Source: Chitinophaga pinensis (GTDB lineage Bacteria; Bacteroidota; Bacteroidia; UKL13-3). From it: a stretch of 64,000 bases of DNA. Below, piece after piece: positions 7,196 through 16,699 of the stretch. A program made the translations under genes and the position numbers. The stretch is from assembly GCA_945860865.1 (NCBI GenBank), contig CAMARW010000002.1, forward strand, positions 186,001-250,000. The letters are read 5' to 3'. Under the pieces are notes generated by a model that saw only the letters and a program-made list of their open reading frames with translations, was not told where the DNA came from and ran no database searches. The stretch's first letter is position 1, and each line of letters opens with the position of its first letter.

Positions 7196-9733
7196 ATGAA
7201 AAAAATATATTTTAGCACCCTTCTCTCTGCCCTATTTTGCCTACAAATTAACGCGCAAGCTCCCAAAAACTATGGTCGCGGGGAAATGGAACTTGAATTT
7301 AAAAAATTGGCCAATACCGTTTCTGTACTATACATTGCCGCCCACCCAGATGATGAAAACACCCGATTAATTTCTTGGCTTGTAAATGAAAAATGTGTGC
7401 GCACAGGCTACCTAAGTTTAACGCGAGGCGATGGCGGACAAAATTTAATTGGTTCAGAACAAGGAATAGCTTTGGGCGTAATTAGAAGTCAGGAGTTGCT
7501 AGCTGCCCGAAGAGTTGACGGGGCAGAACAATTTTTTACCCGTGCCTTTGATTTTGGTTACAGCAAAACCCCAGAAGAAACATTTGAAAAATGGAACCGA
7601 GAGGAGATTTTGGCTGATGTAGTTTATGTTATTAGAAAGTTTAGGCCAGATATTATCATTACTCGTTTTGCCACAGATGGCAGCGGCGGACATGGTCACC
7701 ACACGGCCTCAGCCATGCTGGCAGAAGAAGCGTTTGAGGCAGCAGCAGACCCTTCGCGGTTTCCAAAACAACTAAAAACAGTTAATATTTGGCAAAGCAA
7801 AAGACTCCTTTACAACAGTGCCGCCAGATTTTGGAATCCCAATGCAGACATGAGTTCTTTTGTGCCGGAAGACGTTGGCGGTTTTAACCAATCACTAGGG
7901 AAAAGTTATGGCGAAATTTCGGCAGAAAGCAGGAGTATGCACCGCAGTCAGGGCTTTGGTAGCGCCAAACAACGTGGCCAAATGTTAGAACATTTTAAAC
8001 CCCTTAAAGGAGATACTTTTCAATTAAAAAATCTTTTCGATAGAATAGACTTAGGCCACAGCAAACTACCCATTGCCAAAAAACGAAAACAACTTATTAA
8101 CGCAGCAGCCAAAGATTTTTTAAATCAAAACATAAACGCCTGCACCCAAAAACTATTGCAAGCTCTTGCTTTACAAGCGCAATACAAGGAAGAAGACTAC
8201 AATTATAAATACCAGCAAATTATTGCCACCATTTTGAGGGTAAATGGCATTTTTTTAGAAGCTTGTTCAGAGGGCAGTGCTGCATTTTCTGCCGGCGATT
8301 CTATCAAAATAAAAGTGAATGGTATCAACCGCTCGCAAACATCCGCAACCCTGAACCAAGTTAATTTAGAATTTTTAGGTTCAAACCAAAACTGCCCACA
8401 AGCGGTAATGCAAAAACTTGTAGAAGATAAATTAGAAACTAACAAAATTGTTGGCATTCAACTAGCAGCAAAAGTTTGCGCAGAAGCCGGCGCATCTAGT
8501 ATGTTCTGGCTGAACCAAAACTTGGAGGATAATAAATTTTTGATGCAACCCACACAAGTAGGACTGGCTTATGCTTTACAGAGTAGTTACCAAGTGCAAT
8601 TTACCCTAAGCATTTTGAACCAAAAAATACAGTATACGGCTCCAGTAATGTTTAAATTTACCCATCCAGAAAAAGGAGAAATTTACAGAAATACACTTAT
8701 TACGCCGCCTGCCATGGTTAATGTTTCGAGTAATGTATTGGTTTGTAATGACACCTTACCGCGTATGGTTAAGGTAAGCTTAAAGGCAGGCCGTGACAAT
8801 GTTTCGGGTATAATTAGGGCAGTGCATAATGGTAGTTGGAAAATTACAGCGCAAAATGCCAGTAAAACAACAGATTTCGTTTGTGAAATGCCCTTTTACA
8901 TTAGCAAAAAAATGGAGGAACTAGATTTAGGCTTTTTAATATCGGCACCCGCTATAAGTTCTGAAACAAAAGTAAATTTTGAGCTAATCATTGACAGTAT
9001 TAAATACACGAAAGGATATGAAGAAATAAATTATGACCATATACCTACACAAGTTTTGTTTCCAAATGCTGAATTAAAATTGGTAAAAATTGAGGTGCAG
9101 AAAAAGCTTAAAAAACTAGGTTATATTAAAGGCGCTGGAGATGAAATTGCGGAGCGCCTTAACCAAATTGGATACGAAATTATCAGTTTAACAGATGAGC
9201 AAATTGCCAATGAAAATTTATTCGAATTTGAAAGTATAATCATTGGCGTTAGGGCCTACAACACGAATGAAAAACTAAGTATTTATAAGTCCAAATTAAT
9301 GAACTATGTAGCCAATGGAGGCAACTTAATTGTTCAATACAATACCAACAGTTTTGCAGGCCCGTTTAAAGGAGATATTGGTCCGTACCCATTTAAAATT
9401 AGCCGTGAACGCATTACAGATGAAAATGCCAAAGTTGTTTTCGAAAATCCTGCACATCCTGTTTTAAATAAACCCAATAAAATTAGTGAAAGCGATTTTG
9501 AAGGATGGATACAAGAGCGAAGCATTTACCAGGCAGGAGAAATGGATAGCAGGTATGAGAACATATTAAACATGGCCGATCCAAATGCCAAAAGTACGGG
9601 TGGAAGTTTAATTATCGGTAAATATGGAAAAGGTTATTTTATATATACTGGATTAGTGTTTTTTAGAGAGCTGCCAGCAGGAGTTCCTGGAGCGTATAGG
9701 TTATTTGTGAATCTCATTGAATTGGGTAAATAA
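7196..9733 (+). CDS. Exported PIG-L/LmbE family deacetylase with C-terminal ThuA-like domain
   Basis: An 845-residue protein beginning with a signal peptide (cleavage near QINAQA, residue 21). Residues about 40-260 form the PIG-L deacetylase domain: AHPDDE at 49-54 and GHGHH at 165-169 provide the zinc ligands and catalytic Asp. Family members remove acetyl from N-acetylglucosamine-type sugars. The middle part is beta-rich and unassigned. Residues about 610-840 (from VLFPNAEL, with IIIGVRAYNTNE and YVANGGNLIVQYNT) resemble the ThuA/class I glutamine-amidotransferase-like fold. This long periplasmic architecture is known in Bacteroidota but its substrate is not. It stands alone between hutI (divergent) and der. 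Confidence 0.88.
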   Translation: MKKIYFSTLLSALFCLQINAQAPKNYGRGEMELEFKKLANTVSVLYIAAHPDDENTRLISWLVNEKCVRTGYLSLTRGDGGQNLIGSEQGIALGVIRSQELLAARRVDGAEQFFTRAFDFGYSKTPEETFEKWNREEILADVVYVIRKFRPDIIITRFATDGSGGHGHHTASAMLAEEAFEAAADPSRFPKQLKTVNIWQSKRLLYNSAARFWNPNADMSSFVPEDVGGFNQSLGKSYGEISAESRSMHRSQGFGSAKQRGQMLEHFKPLKGDTFQLKNLFDRIDLGHSKLPIAKKRKQLINAAAKDFLNQNINACTQKLLQALALQAQYKEEDYNYKYQQIIATILRVNGIFLEACSEGSAAFSAGDSIKIKVNGINRSQTSATLNQVNLEFLGSNQNCPQAVMQKLVEDKLETNKIVGIQLAAKVCAEAGASSMFWLNQNLEDNKFLMQPTQVGLAYALQSSYQVQFTLSILNQKIQYTAPVMFKFTHPEKGEIYRNTLITPPAMVNVSSNVLVCNDTLPRMVKVSLKAGRDNVSGIIRAVHNGSWKITAQNASKTTDFVCEMPFYISKKMEELDLGFLISAPAISSETKVNFELIIDSIKYTKGYEEINYDHIPTQVLFPNAELKLVKIEVQKKLKKLGYIKGAGDEIAERLNQIGYEIISLTDEQIANENLFEFESIIIGVRAYNTNEKLSIYKSKLMNYVANGGNLIVQYNTNSFAGPFKGDIGPYPFKISRERITDENAKVVFENPAHPVLNKPNKISESDFEGWIQERSIYQAGEMDSRYENILNMADPNAKSTGGSLIIGKYGKGYFIYTGLVFFRELPAGVPGAYRLFVNLIELGK

Positions 9734-9766
9734 GCAGTTAAATAACAAGTTGTAGTAATTTTTGAC

Positions 9767-9774
9767 TAATTTTG
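9767..9774 (+). promoter_or_regulatory. Putative -7 element of der
   Basis: TAATTTTG matches TAnnTTTG and ends 19 bases before the der ATG. A TTG at 9750-9752 is closer than the usual 19-base spacing. Confidence 0.4.
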
Positions 9775-9793
9775 CAGGTTCAAAAAGAAGAAA

Positions 9794-11107
9794 ATGGGCA
9801 ATATAGTTGCAATTGTAGGTAGACCAAATGTAGGAAAATCAACCTTATTCAACCGTTTAATGGGGGAATTTAAGGCCATAGTTGACGATTTTAGTGGAGT
9901 AACAAGAGATAGACATTACGGAAAAGCAGAATGGCAAAACAGAGAGTTTGTACTCATTGATACAGGCGGATATGTGCACAACAGCACAGATATTTTCGAA
10001 ACAGCCATTCGCAATCAAGTTAAAATTGCCATAGAAGAAGCAGATGTAATCTTGTTTATGGTAGATGTGCAAACAGGCATAACCGATTTAGATGCGGCCT
10101 TTGCTAACTTGTTGCGCAGAAGCAAAAAACCTACTTTGGTAGTGGTAAACAAATGTGACACTTTTGAGAAAGAACACGATTCATACGAATTTTACAGCCT
10201 TGGATTCGATAATTTATTTTGCATTTCATCAGGCAGTGGCAGCGGAACAGGAGACTTGTTAGACGAAATAGTATCGCTCATTCCACCAGAAGACTTGGTA
10301 ATAACAGAAGATGCCGAGGAAATTCCAAAAATTGCAGTGGTTGGAAGACCAAATGTAGGAAAATCATCGCTTGTTAATGCCTTGTTGGGTGAAGAAAGAA
10401 ACATTGTTACAGATATAGCTGGTACAACCCGAGACACCATAAACTCGCATTATAAATTTTACGGAAAAGAATTCCTTTTGGTAGATACTGCTGGTATTCG
10501 TAGAAAGAAAAAAGTAAATGAAGATATTGAATTTTATTCTGTTATGCGCTCTTTACGCGCATTAGAAAATTGCGATATTGCCATTTTAGTTTTAGATGCA
10601 CAATTAGGATTAGACCAACAAGATTTAAATTTAGTAAGCTTAGCAATTAAAAATGGAAAAGGACTAGTAATATTGGTAAACAAATGGGATTTAATGCCAA
10701 AAGAAACCAATACGGCTCGAAATTTTGAATTAGAAATAAAAGAAAAACTACAACCATTTGATGATGTGCCCATCATATTTACCTCAGCAATAGAAAAACA
10801 GAGAATTCACCGAGCGGTAGAAGTGGCCATGCAAGTGTTTGAAAATAGAACCCGCAGAATTACAACATCAAAGCTCAACGAATTTGTAGAAGGCATCATC
10901 ACTGCCTACCCACCACCGTCTGTAAAAGGCAAATTTATAAGTATAAAATACGCCACACAATTACCAGGCAGAAGTCCTAAATTTGTATTTTTCTGTAACT
11001 TACCCCAATATGTAAGTGATAGTTACAAAAGATATATAGAAAATAAAATGAGAGAAGAGTACGACTATTCGGGAGTACCTATAACTATTTATTTTAGAAA
11101 AAAATAA
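9794..11107 (+). CDS. der: Ribosome biogenesis GTPase Der (EngA)
   Basis: A 437-residue protein with two tandem GTPase domains followed by a KH-like domain. Domain 1 has GRPNVGKST (residues 9-17), DTGG and NKCD; domain 2 has GRPNVGKSS, DTAGIRRKKKV and NKWD. The C-terminal part (LNEFVEGIITAYPPPSVKGK... FVFFCNLP) is the KH-like domain. Der acts in 50S subunit assembly. The length and all G motifs are normal, so it should be functional. Confidence 0.98.
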   Translation: MGNIVAIVGRPNVGKSTLFNRLMGEFKAIVDDFSGVTRDRHYGKAEWQNREFVLIDTGGYVHNSTDIFETAIRNQVKIAIEEADVILFMVDVQTGITDLDAAFANLLRRSKKPTLVVVNKCDTFEKEHDSYEFYSLGFDNLFCISSGSGSGTGDLLDEIVSLIPPEDLVITEDAEEIPKIAVVGRPNVGKSSLVNALLGEERNIVTDIAGTTRDTINSHYKFYGKEFLLVDTAGIRRKKKVNEDIEFYSVMRSLRALENCDIAILVLDAQLGLDQQDLNLVSLAIKNGKGLVILVNKWDLMPKETNTARNFELEIKEKLQPFDDVPIIFTSAIEKQRIHRAVEVAMQVFENRTRRITTSKLNEFVEGIITAYPPPSVKGKFISIKYATQLPGRSPKFVFFCNLPQYVSDSYKRYIENKMREEYDYSGVPITIYFRKK

Positions 11108-11112
11108 ATTAC

Positions 11113-11142
11113 TTGTTGAAAATCAAAATATAATTATATTTG
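11113..11142 (+). promoter_or_regulatory. Strong consensus promoter of the small lipoprotein gene
   Basis: TTG (11113-11115), exactly 19 bases, then TATATTTG (11135-11142): an ideal Bacteroidota promoter. The leader before the ATG at 11181 is about 33 bases. Confidence 0.7.
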
Positions 11143-11180
11143 CACGGATTTTAGATTAAAAACTATTAAAACTAAGTAAA

Positions 11181-11429
11181 ATGAAAAAAGTATTATCAAT
11201 CCTTGCCGCTTCTGCTATGTTGGCTATCGTAGCTTGTGGTCCTTCTGCTGAAGAAAAAAAGAAAGCTGAAGAAAAGAAAGTTCAAGATTCAATCGAAGCT
11301 GCTCAACGTAATGCAGATTCATTAGCAGCTTTAGAAGCTACTATGATCACTGACACTACAGTTGTTGCTACTGAAGCTGCTCCTGCAGTTGAAGGTGCTG
11401 CTGTTGAAGCTGCTCCTGCTACTAAGTAA
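11181..11429 (+). CDS. Small, probably abundant lipoprotein
   Basis: An 82-residue protein with a lipoprotein signal (MKKVLSILAASAMLAIVAC, lipobox AIVAC, Cys19). The mature part starts with a highly charged helix (EEKKKAEEKKVQDSIEAAQRNADSL) and ends in an Ala/Val/Glu-rich low-complexity tail. Codon use is biased to GCT, GAA and AAA much more than in neighbours, and it has an ideal promoter and a strong terminator, all of which suggest high expression. Such short charged lipoproteins are common in Bacteroidota and are sometimes compared with Lpp-like envelope spacers, but no function can be read from the sequence. Confidence 0.88.
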   Translation: MKKVLSILAASAMLAIVACGPSAEEKKKAEEKKVQDSIEAAQRNADSLAALEATMITDTTVVATEAAPAVEGAAVEAAPATK

Positions 11430-11454
11430 TTAGCAGCTCGAAAGAGTCAAAAAA

Positions 11455-11487
11455 AAGAGTTCCGAAAATTCGGGACTCTTTTTTTTT
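11455..11487 (+). terminator. Rho-independent terminator of the small lipoprotein gene
   Basis: A 12-bp stem (AAGAGTTCCGAA, 11455-11466, with TTCGGGACTCTT, 11469-11480, one G-T pair) closes a 2-base loop and is followed by seven T. Confidence 0.9.
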
Positions 11488-11507
11488 ATATTTTTCTTAA
11501 AAAATAT

Positions 11508-11537
11508 TTGTCATCCCAAAAATTATACCTATTTTCG
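11508..11537 (+). promoter_or_regulatory. Promoter of rpmH
   Basis: TTG (11508-11510), 19 bases, then TATTTTCG (11530-11537), the TTCG variant of the -7 element. The leader to the ATG at 11559 is about 18 bases. Confidence 0.6.
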
Positions 11538-11558
11538 CAGTCCTAAAAATTAAAGGCA

Positions 11559-11720
11559 ATGGCTCAACCAACATTTAACCCATCGATAAAAAAGCGTAAG
11601 AACAAGCATGGCTTCCGCGAGAGAATGGCTAGCGCGTCTGGCAGAAAAGTAATCAAAGCTCGCAGGGCTCATGGTCGTAAGAAATTAACTGTATCAGACG
11701 AGAAGCGTCACAAACATTAA
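11559..11720 (+). CDS. rpmH: 50S ribosomal protein L34
   Basis: The 53 codons from ATG 11559 to TAA 11720 encode [19 protein letters not shown] followed by [20 protein letters not shown], the unmistakable L34 sequence. It is very basic, as expected for a protein buried in rRNA. It precedes rnpA and yidD in the conserved rpmH-rnpA-yidD order. A terminator hairpin follows at 11764, so part of the rpmH message probably ends before rnpA. Confidence 0.98.
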   Translation: MAQPTFNPSIKKRKNKHGFRERMASASGRKVIKARRAHGRKKLTVSDEKRHKH

Positions 11721-11763
11721 TTTTCGCTACAGGCTTCAACCCCAGGCCTAAGTAAAAATATTT

Positions 11764-11799
11764 AAAATCCCGAGCCGTTTAAACGGAACGGGATTTTTT
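11764..11799 (+). terminator. Hairpin between rpmH and rnpA
   Basis: AAAATCCCG (11764-11772) pairs with CGGGATTTT (11789-11797); the loop itself contains the perfect palindrome CCGTTTAAACGG (11775-11786). A T-run follows. It likely terminates or attenuates rpmH transcription before rnpA. Confidence 0.8.
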
Positions 11800-11826
11800 C
11801 GTTTAACAGCATCAAAAAAAATCTCC

Positions 11827-12243
11827 ATGAAACATTGCCTCCCAAAATCTGAAAGATTAAACCATAAAGATGGCATAGATGCATTGTTTTCCAGAACTTG
11901 TCCAGCACTTCTAGTTAATGGTTTCCGGTTTTCATGGCAGATAGTAAACACTGAGCAAGAAAGTGCATGTGCTGTTTTGTTTGTGAGCCCAAAAAAAAAA
12001 CTAAAACGCGCTGTAGATCGTAATCTAAGAAAAAGGCTCCTGAGAGAGTTTTATAGGCTCAATAAAAACCCATTGATACATTTCTTGAACGAACAAAACT
12101 TAAAAATTTCGCTTTCCATCAATTATGTAGGTTCAGCCCCTTTAGATTTTAACTTACATCAAAATTTTTTTCAAAAAGCCCTTCAAAAACTAATACTTGA
12201 ATTACAAAAAAATAAGCACATTTCCGTTAGTTCTGCTCATTAA
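11827..12243 (+). CDS. rnpA: Ribonuclease P protein component
   Basis: A 138-residue basic protein, usual length for RnpA. The RNR motif is present as [17 protein letters not shown] (residues 61-77), preceded by [10 protein letters not shown]. With the RNase P RNA (not in this window) it removes tRNA 5' leaders. It is the second gene of rpmH-rnpA-yidD, and its last 47 bases are also the 5' end of yidD in another frame. Confidence 0.95.
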   Translation: MKHCLPKSERLNHKDGIDALFSRTCPALLVNGFRFSWQIVNTEQESACAVLFVSPKKKLKRAVDRNLRKRLLREFYRLNKNPLIHFLNEQNLKISLSINYVGSAPLDFNLHQNFFQKALQKLILELQKNKHISVSSAH

Positions 12244-12424
12244 GGTTTACCAAGCACTGCTTTCTCCCCTATTGCCTAATGCATGCAGGTATACGCCCAC
12301 TTGCAGCGAATATGGGATTAAAGCCCTGCAAAAACATGGCGTGCTTAAAGGTGGCTGGCTAACCATCAAAAGGATTGCAAGCTGCAATCCTTGGGGCAAA
12401 CATGGGCACGACCCAGTTCCTTAA
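12197..12424 (+). CDS. yidD: Membrane protein insertion efficiency factor YidD
   Basis: A 75-residue protein with the YidD signature: [35 protein letters not shown], then [25 protein letters not shown] (cysteines C30, C36 and C63 conserved). The first codon is TTG at 12197; there is no upstream ATG in frame that fits. The gene overlaps the end of rnpA by 47 bases, longer than a simple coupling overlap. YidD helps YidC and Sec insert membrane proteins at the inner membrane. Confidence 0.94.
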   Translation: MNYKKISTFPLVLLIKVYQALLSPLLPNACRYTPTCSEYGIKALQKHGVLKGGWLTIKRIASCNPWGKHGHDPVP

Positions 12425-12499
12425 AAACTTTTATTATTACTGCAAAATTTTATGCAGCTGTATTACGTTTTAATATATATAACTTAATTTGAACCCGAA

Positions 12500-14164
12500 A
12501 TGAAAATGTTTGTAAAAAAATTCCGTTGGTATATACTCTTGCTTGTATGTGTGGCAGGCTTATTCTCTTTTAAAGTTGGTGATAATTATTTCGAAATTGC
12601 CAAAAACCTAGAATTATATGCCTCTGTTTTCAGAGAGATAAACACCTATTACGTGGATGGTATTGATGCTGGTAAACTCAATAAAAAAGCTATTGATGAA
12701 ATGCTAAAAACCCTCGACCCTTATACAAATTTTATAAGCGAATCTGAGGCAGAAGATTTTAGGTTTCAAATGACCGGCCAATACGGTGGAGTGGGCTCGC
12801 AAATTGGCCAAAAAGAAGATTACGTGGTTATTACAGACCCCTATGAAGGTTACCCAGCCTACAAAGCAGATTTAAGAGCCGGAGATCTCATCATTAATGT
12901 AGATGGCAAGGATATAAAAGGCAAAAGCACTTCTGATGTAAGCAAGTTATTAAAAGGACAAGCCGGTTCTGCCCTCAAATTAATAATTAAGCGAAACGGA
13001 CAAGAGCTTCAAAAAACAATTGTGCGCGAAGAAATAAAGGTTAAAAATGTGCCCTACTATGGTTTAATAAACCCTGAAACAGGTTACATAAAACTCACTG
13101 GTTTTACACAAGAAGCAGGCAAAGAAGTGCGTGATGCACTAGTAGCCCTCAAAAAAGAAGGCATAAAACAAGCTATCTTGGACCTTCGCGGCAACCCCGG
13201 TGGATTGTTAAACGAGGCAGTGAACATCGTAAATGTTTTTGTGCCACAAGGACAACAAGTTGTATTTACTCGAGGTAAAGTAAGTGAGTGGGACAAAAGC
13301 TACGAGACCGTAATGGGCGCAACAGACCCCGTAATTCCTTTAGCGGTATTGGTGAGCAGAGGGTCTGCATCTGCATCAGAAATTGTATCTGGTACCATTC
13401 AAGATTTAGACAGAGGCATCGTAATTGGTCAGAGAAGCTTTGGAAAAGGATTGGTTCAAAGCACACGACCACTTGCCTACAATACCCAAATTAAAATAAC
13501 CACAGCCAAATATTATACCCCAAGCGGCAGGTGCATTCAGGCATTAGATTATAGTCACAGAAACGAAGATGGCAGCGTAGGCAGCGTTCCCGATTCTTTA
13601 AAGAAAGAATTTAAAACCAAAAACGGTAGAAAAGTATATGATGGTGGCGGCATAGATCCAGATATTAAAGTGGCAATTAAACCCTATGCACCCATTACAC
13701 AGAGTTTGTTGTTAAAACAACTTATTTTCGACTTTGCAACCAAATACAGAAACACACATGATAGCATTGGTGGAGCCAAAAATTTTGCCCTAGGCAGCGA
13801 AGATTTTGAAGCCTTTAAAAAATGGGCTGAGGATAAAGAAATAGATTATAGCACACAAACGGAGAAAAGCCTCGAAGAACTTAAAAAGAAAGCAGAGCAA
13901 GAAAAATACTTTGAGGCCATCAAAGCATCCTATGAGAGCATGAAAAAGCAGCTCAAACAGGATAAACAAGCCGACATAGATAAAAACAAAGAAGAGATTA
14001 TTTCTTTACTAGAAGAAGAAATTGTGAAGAGATATCATTTTCAAAAAGGCAGAATTGAGGCCTCTTTTGCGCACGATTTAGAAATAAAAGAGGCGCTACA
14101 AACTTTTGCTAATCCAGAAAAATATAAGCAGATTTTGGCCAACCCAAGCAGCAGTAAAAAATAA
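12500..14164 (+). CDS. S41 family C-terminal processing peptidase
   Basis: A 554-residue periplasmic protease anchored by an N-terminal hydrophobic segment (residues 9-25). A PDZ domain spans about 90-175 (GVGSQIGQKEDYVVI). The catalytic serine is in RGSASASEIV (287-296) and the catalytic lysine in FGKGLVQ (K316), giving the Ser-Lys dyad of CtpA-type enzymes. The C-terminal 150 residues are a charged, helical extension, typical of Bacteroidota carboxy-terminal proteases. Five bases separate it from the following permease gene, so they are probably co-transcribed. Alternative ATG at 12506. Confidence 0.95.
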   Translation: MKMFVKKFRWYILLLVCVAGLFSFKVGDNYFEIAKNLELYASVFREINTYYVDGIDAGKLNKKAIDEMLKTLDPYTNFISESEAEDFRFQMTGQYGGVGSQIGQKEDYVVITDPYEGYPAYKADLRAGDLIINVDGKDIKGKSTSDVSKLLKGQAGSALKLIIKRNGQELQKTIVREEIKVKNVPYYGLINPETGYIKLTGFTQEAGKEVRDALVALKKEGIKQAILDLRGNPGGLLNEAVNIVNVFVPQGQQVVFTRGKVSEWDKSYETVMGATDPVIPLAVLVSRGSASASEIVSGTIQDLDRGIVIGQRSFGKGLVQSTRPLAYNTQIKITTAKYYTPSGRCIQALDYSHRNEDGSVGSVPDSLKKEFKTKNGRKVYDGGGIDPDIKVAIKPYAPITQSLLLKQLIFDFATKYRNTHDSIGGAKNFALGSEDFEAFKKWAEDKEIDYSTQTEKSLEELKKKAEQEKYFEAIKASYESMKKQLKQDKQADIDKNKEEIISLLEEEIVKRYHFQKGRIEASFAHDLEIKEALQTFANPEKYKQILANPSSSKK

Positions 14165-14169
14165 ATAGT

Positions 14170-14988
14170 TTGGAAATAATAGACTATTTAATCCTATTTA
14201 GCTTTGGTGCCCTAGCAGCCTTTATCTCTGGCTTTTTGGGTGTGGGTGGCGGCATTGTTTATATCCCAGTAATAGAATTTTACCTTAGAAAACTAGGCCT
14301 GAACCCAGACTTATTGGTAAAAGGAATATTAGCTAACTCATTATTTACAATCATTTTCTCGGGAAGTGTTTCTAGTTACTATCAGTTTAAACATGGCAAT
14401 TTTTATCCCAAACAAATTATACAAACTGCCTTGCCAGGCGTGCTATCTGCATTAATTATAACCTATTTAATTAAAAACGGCACTTGGTATAATAAAACTA
14501 TTTTTAATTATGTATTTGCCAGCATGCTATTACTTATTGTAAGTAGGATGTATTTAACTAAACCCAAAACAGCCAATACCAATGTTAATACAAACAATCC
14601 TATTGCCTTTGGTTTTACCGGTTTTTTAGCTGGCATAGTAACCGCTTTTTCTGGATTAGGTGGTGGTGTGGTTATGACCCCGGTATTTACCGATTTATTT
14701 AAGCAACCCATAAAAAAAGCTAGCTCTATTTCTAATGGGGTAATTCCATTTTTTGCTGTGTTTATGGGCATTTATAATTTATGGGATCAGCCCAGCCAAT
14801 TTATAAGTAGCTATCAAATGGGATACATTGTTTTACCTATCGTTGCACCGCTTATAGCCAGCACTTTTATTTTTGCTCCAATGGGCGTATATCTTTCTCA
14901 GAAAACATCGCACGGCATTATCCGATTTACTTTTGCTAGCTTTGCCTCACTTGTATTTATAAAATTAATCTATGAACTCTTTTTGTAA
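14170..14988 (+). CDS. TauE/SafE (TSUP) family membrane permease
   Basis: A 272-residue integral membrane protein with about eight hydrophobic segments. The two halves repeat the family signature: FISGFLGVGGGIVYIPV near the N-terminus and AGIVTAFSGLGGGVVMTPVF at residues about 155-175. TSUP permeases move sulfite, sulfoacetate or other organic anions; the substrate here is unknown. Translation must start at TTG 14170, five bases after the S41 stop. Its 3' end overlaps the M28 peptidase gene by 17 bases. The three genes look like one operon. Confidence 0.88.
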   Translation: MEIIDYLILFSFGALAAFISGFLGVGGGIVYIPVIEFYLRKLGLNPDLLVKGILANSLFTIIFSGSVSSYYQFKHGNFYPKQIIQTALPGVLSALIITYLIKNGTWYNKTIFNYVFASMLLLIVSRMYLTKPKTANTNVNTNNPIAFGFTGFLAGIVTAFSGLGGGVVMTPVFTDLFKQPIKKASSISNGVIPFFAVFMGIYNLWDQPSQFISSYQMGYIVLPIVAPLIASTFIFAPMGVYLSQKTSHGIIRFTFASFASLVFIKLIYELFL

Positions 14989-16687
14989 ACGCATAGCCTT
15001 CTTTACCCTTCTCCTTTTTAGTTTTGGTTCAACCCAAGCCCAAACGCTACCAAAGCCTGAAGCAGATATTCTGCAATCTTTAGAGCATAACCTATCATAC
15101 CTAGCCGACGACCATTTGGAAGGCAGGTTAATGGGCAGCAGAGGCGAAAAATTGGCGTATGAATTTATTATTGAAAACTTTCAATCGTTGAATATTTCAC
15201 CTAAGGGAGAACAAGGATATTTGCAAAGCTTTAACCTCAATAAAATTGCTTGTAAAAAAGGCGAACTCATTTTAAATAATAAGACCGGAGAAGTTAAATT
15301 TTTGCAAATAAATCCCAGTAAAAACTTCCCGTTAGCTATGAGTAAGCCGGGTAAAATTGAGGGTAAATGTGTTTGGGTTGCTTATGGCATAGAAGCACCC
15401 GAGTTGGGTATAAATGATTATGCCAATATTAAGAGCGTTAAAGGAAAAATTGTAGTGATGCGTTTAGGTCACCCCGATTATTTAAACCCCCATTCAAAGT
15501 TAGCCGCTGTGGCCGATATAGAAACCAAGGTAAATATTGCCATCGATAAAGGTGCAGAGGGTATTATTATTGTTAATACACATGCAGAAATCTTAGAACC
15601 CGATTTTAAACCCATTGTTAAAGCACCTTTTAAAGCTGCACCCATCTATTTCTTTGGCAAACAAAGCGGCCTAGACTCCGTGCAGTTTGTAAATGCTAAA
15701 GTAAGTATACAAATAGATACGGTAAGTTTAAAATTAGAAGGACATAATGTGATCGGATTTATAAATCATAAAGCACCACAAACAGTTGTTATTGGCGCCC
15801 ACTACGACCATTTAGGCTACAATGAATTGGGTGGTTCTACCTACAGAAAACAGCAAAACGAAAAGCCTCAAATACATAATGGAGCAGATGATAATGCCAG
15901 CGGAACAGCCGCGTTAATAGAATTAGCAGAGCTATTACAAAAATCTCCTTACCGCAATCACAATTACCTGTTTATTGCCTTTAGTGGCGAAGAACAAGGC
16001 TTATTGGGGTCGCGCTATTTTGTAGATCATCCAACTATTCCATTAACGCAAATAGACTATATGATAAACATGGATATGGTTGGCAGGTTAGATACCTTAA
16101 AAAACAGTTTCTCCCTCAGCGGAACAGGCACTTCGCCAAGATGGGATAGTATTTTACCGAACATTCAAATAGCAGATTTAAAAGTGAAATACGACCCAAG
16201 TGGAACAGGTGCCAGCGACCATACCAGTTTTTATAATGTGGGAATACCTGTACTGCATTTCTTTACGGGTAGCCACAGCGATTACCATAAACCAAGCGAC
16301 GATTGGGAATTGGTAAACTTTAAAGGAAGCCTTAAAATTATAAAGTATATTTATTCCATAGTAGGCAAACTCGATAAACAAGGTAAATTAGCTTTTACCA
16401 AAACAAAAGAAACCATAAACACCCAATCTAATTTTAAAGTTACATTGGGGATAATGCCCGATTATTTATTTGAAGGGAAAGGCGTAAAAGTAGATGGCAC
16501 CACCGAAGGCAAACCTGCTGCTATGGCGGGTATCAAACGCGGAGATGTAATTCTAAAATTGGACCAATTTAATATCAACAGCATGGATGATTATATGGCT
16601 ACGCTAGGCAAACTAGAAAAAGGCCTACAAACCAAAGTAATCATTTTGCGTGATGGTAAAGAAATGGCCTTAGATGTGAAGTTGTAA
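14972..16687 (+). CDS. Exported M28 family aminopeptidase with PA and PDZ domains
   Basis: A 571-residue protein with a signal peptide ending near STQAQT. A PA-like insert occupies about 110-250 (GKIVVMRLG, GAEGIIIVNTHAE). The M28 zinc peptidase core follows: VVIGAHYDHLGY, HNGADDNASG, FSGEEQGLLGS, NMDMVGRL and HSDYHKPSDDWE supply the two-zinc ligands and the catalytic Glu. A C-terminal PDZ domain (about 490-571, GIMPDYLFEGKGVKVDG) is present. It probably trims peptides in the periplasm. It follows the S41 protease in the same operon, which suggests a shared role in envelope protein turnover. Confidence 0.94.
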   Translation: MNSFCKRIAFFTLLLFSFGSTQAQTLPKPEADILQSLEHNLSYLADDHLEGRLMGSRGEKLAYEFIIENFQSLNISPKGEQGYLQSFNLNKIACKKGELILNNKTGEVKFLQINPSKNFPLAMSKPGKIEGKCVWVAYGIEAPELGINDYANIKSVKGKIVVMRLGHPDYLNPHSKLAAVADIETKVNIAIDKGAEGIIIVNTHAEILEPDFKPIVKAPFKAAPIYFFGKQSGLDSVQFVNAKVSIQIDTVSLKLEGHNVIGFINHKAPQTVVIGAHYDHLGYNELGGSTYRKQQNEKPQIHNGADDNASGTAALIELAELLQKSPYRNHNYLFIAFSGEEQGLLGSRYFVDHPTIPLTQIDYMINMDMVGRLDTLKNSFSLSGTGTSPRWDSILPNIQIADLKVKYDPSGTGASDHTSFYNVGIPVLHFFTGSHSDYHKPSDDWELVNFKGSLKIIKYIYSIVGKLDKQGKLAFTKTKETINTQSNFKVTLGIMPDYLFEGKGVKVDGTTEGKPAAMAGIKRGDVILKLDQFNINSMDDYMATLGKLEKGLQTKVIILRDGKEMALDVKL

Positions 16688-16699
16688 TGTTTTCATTCT

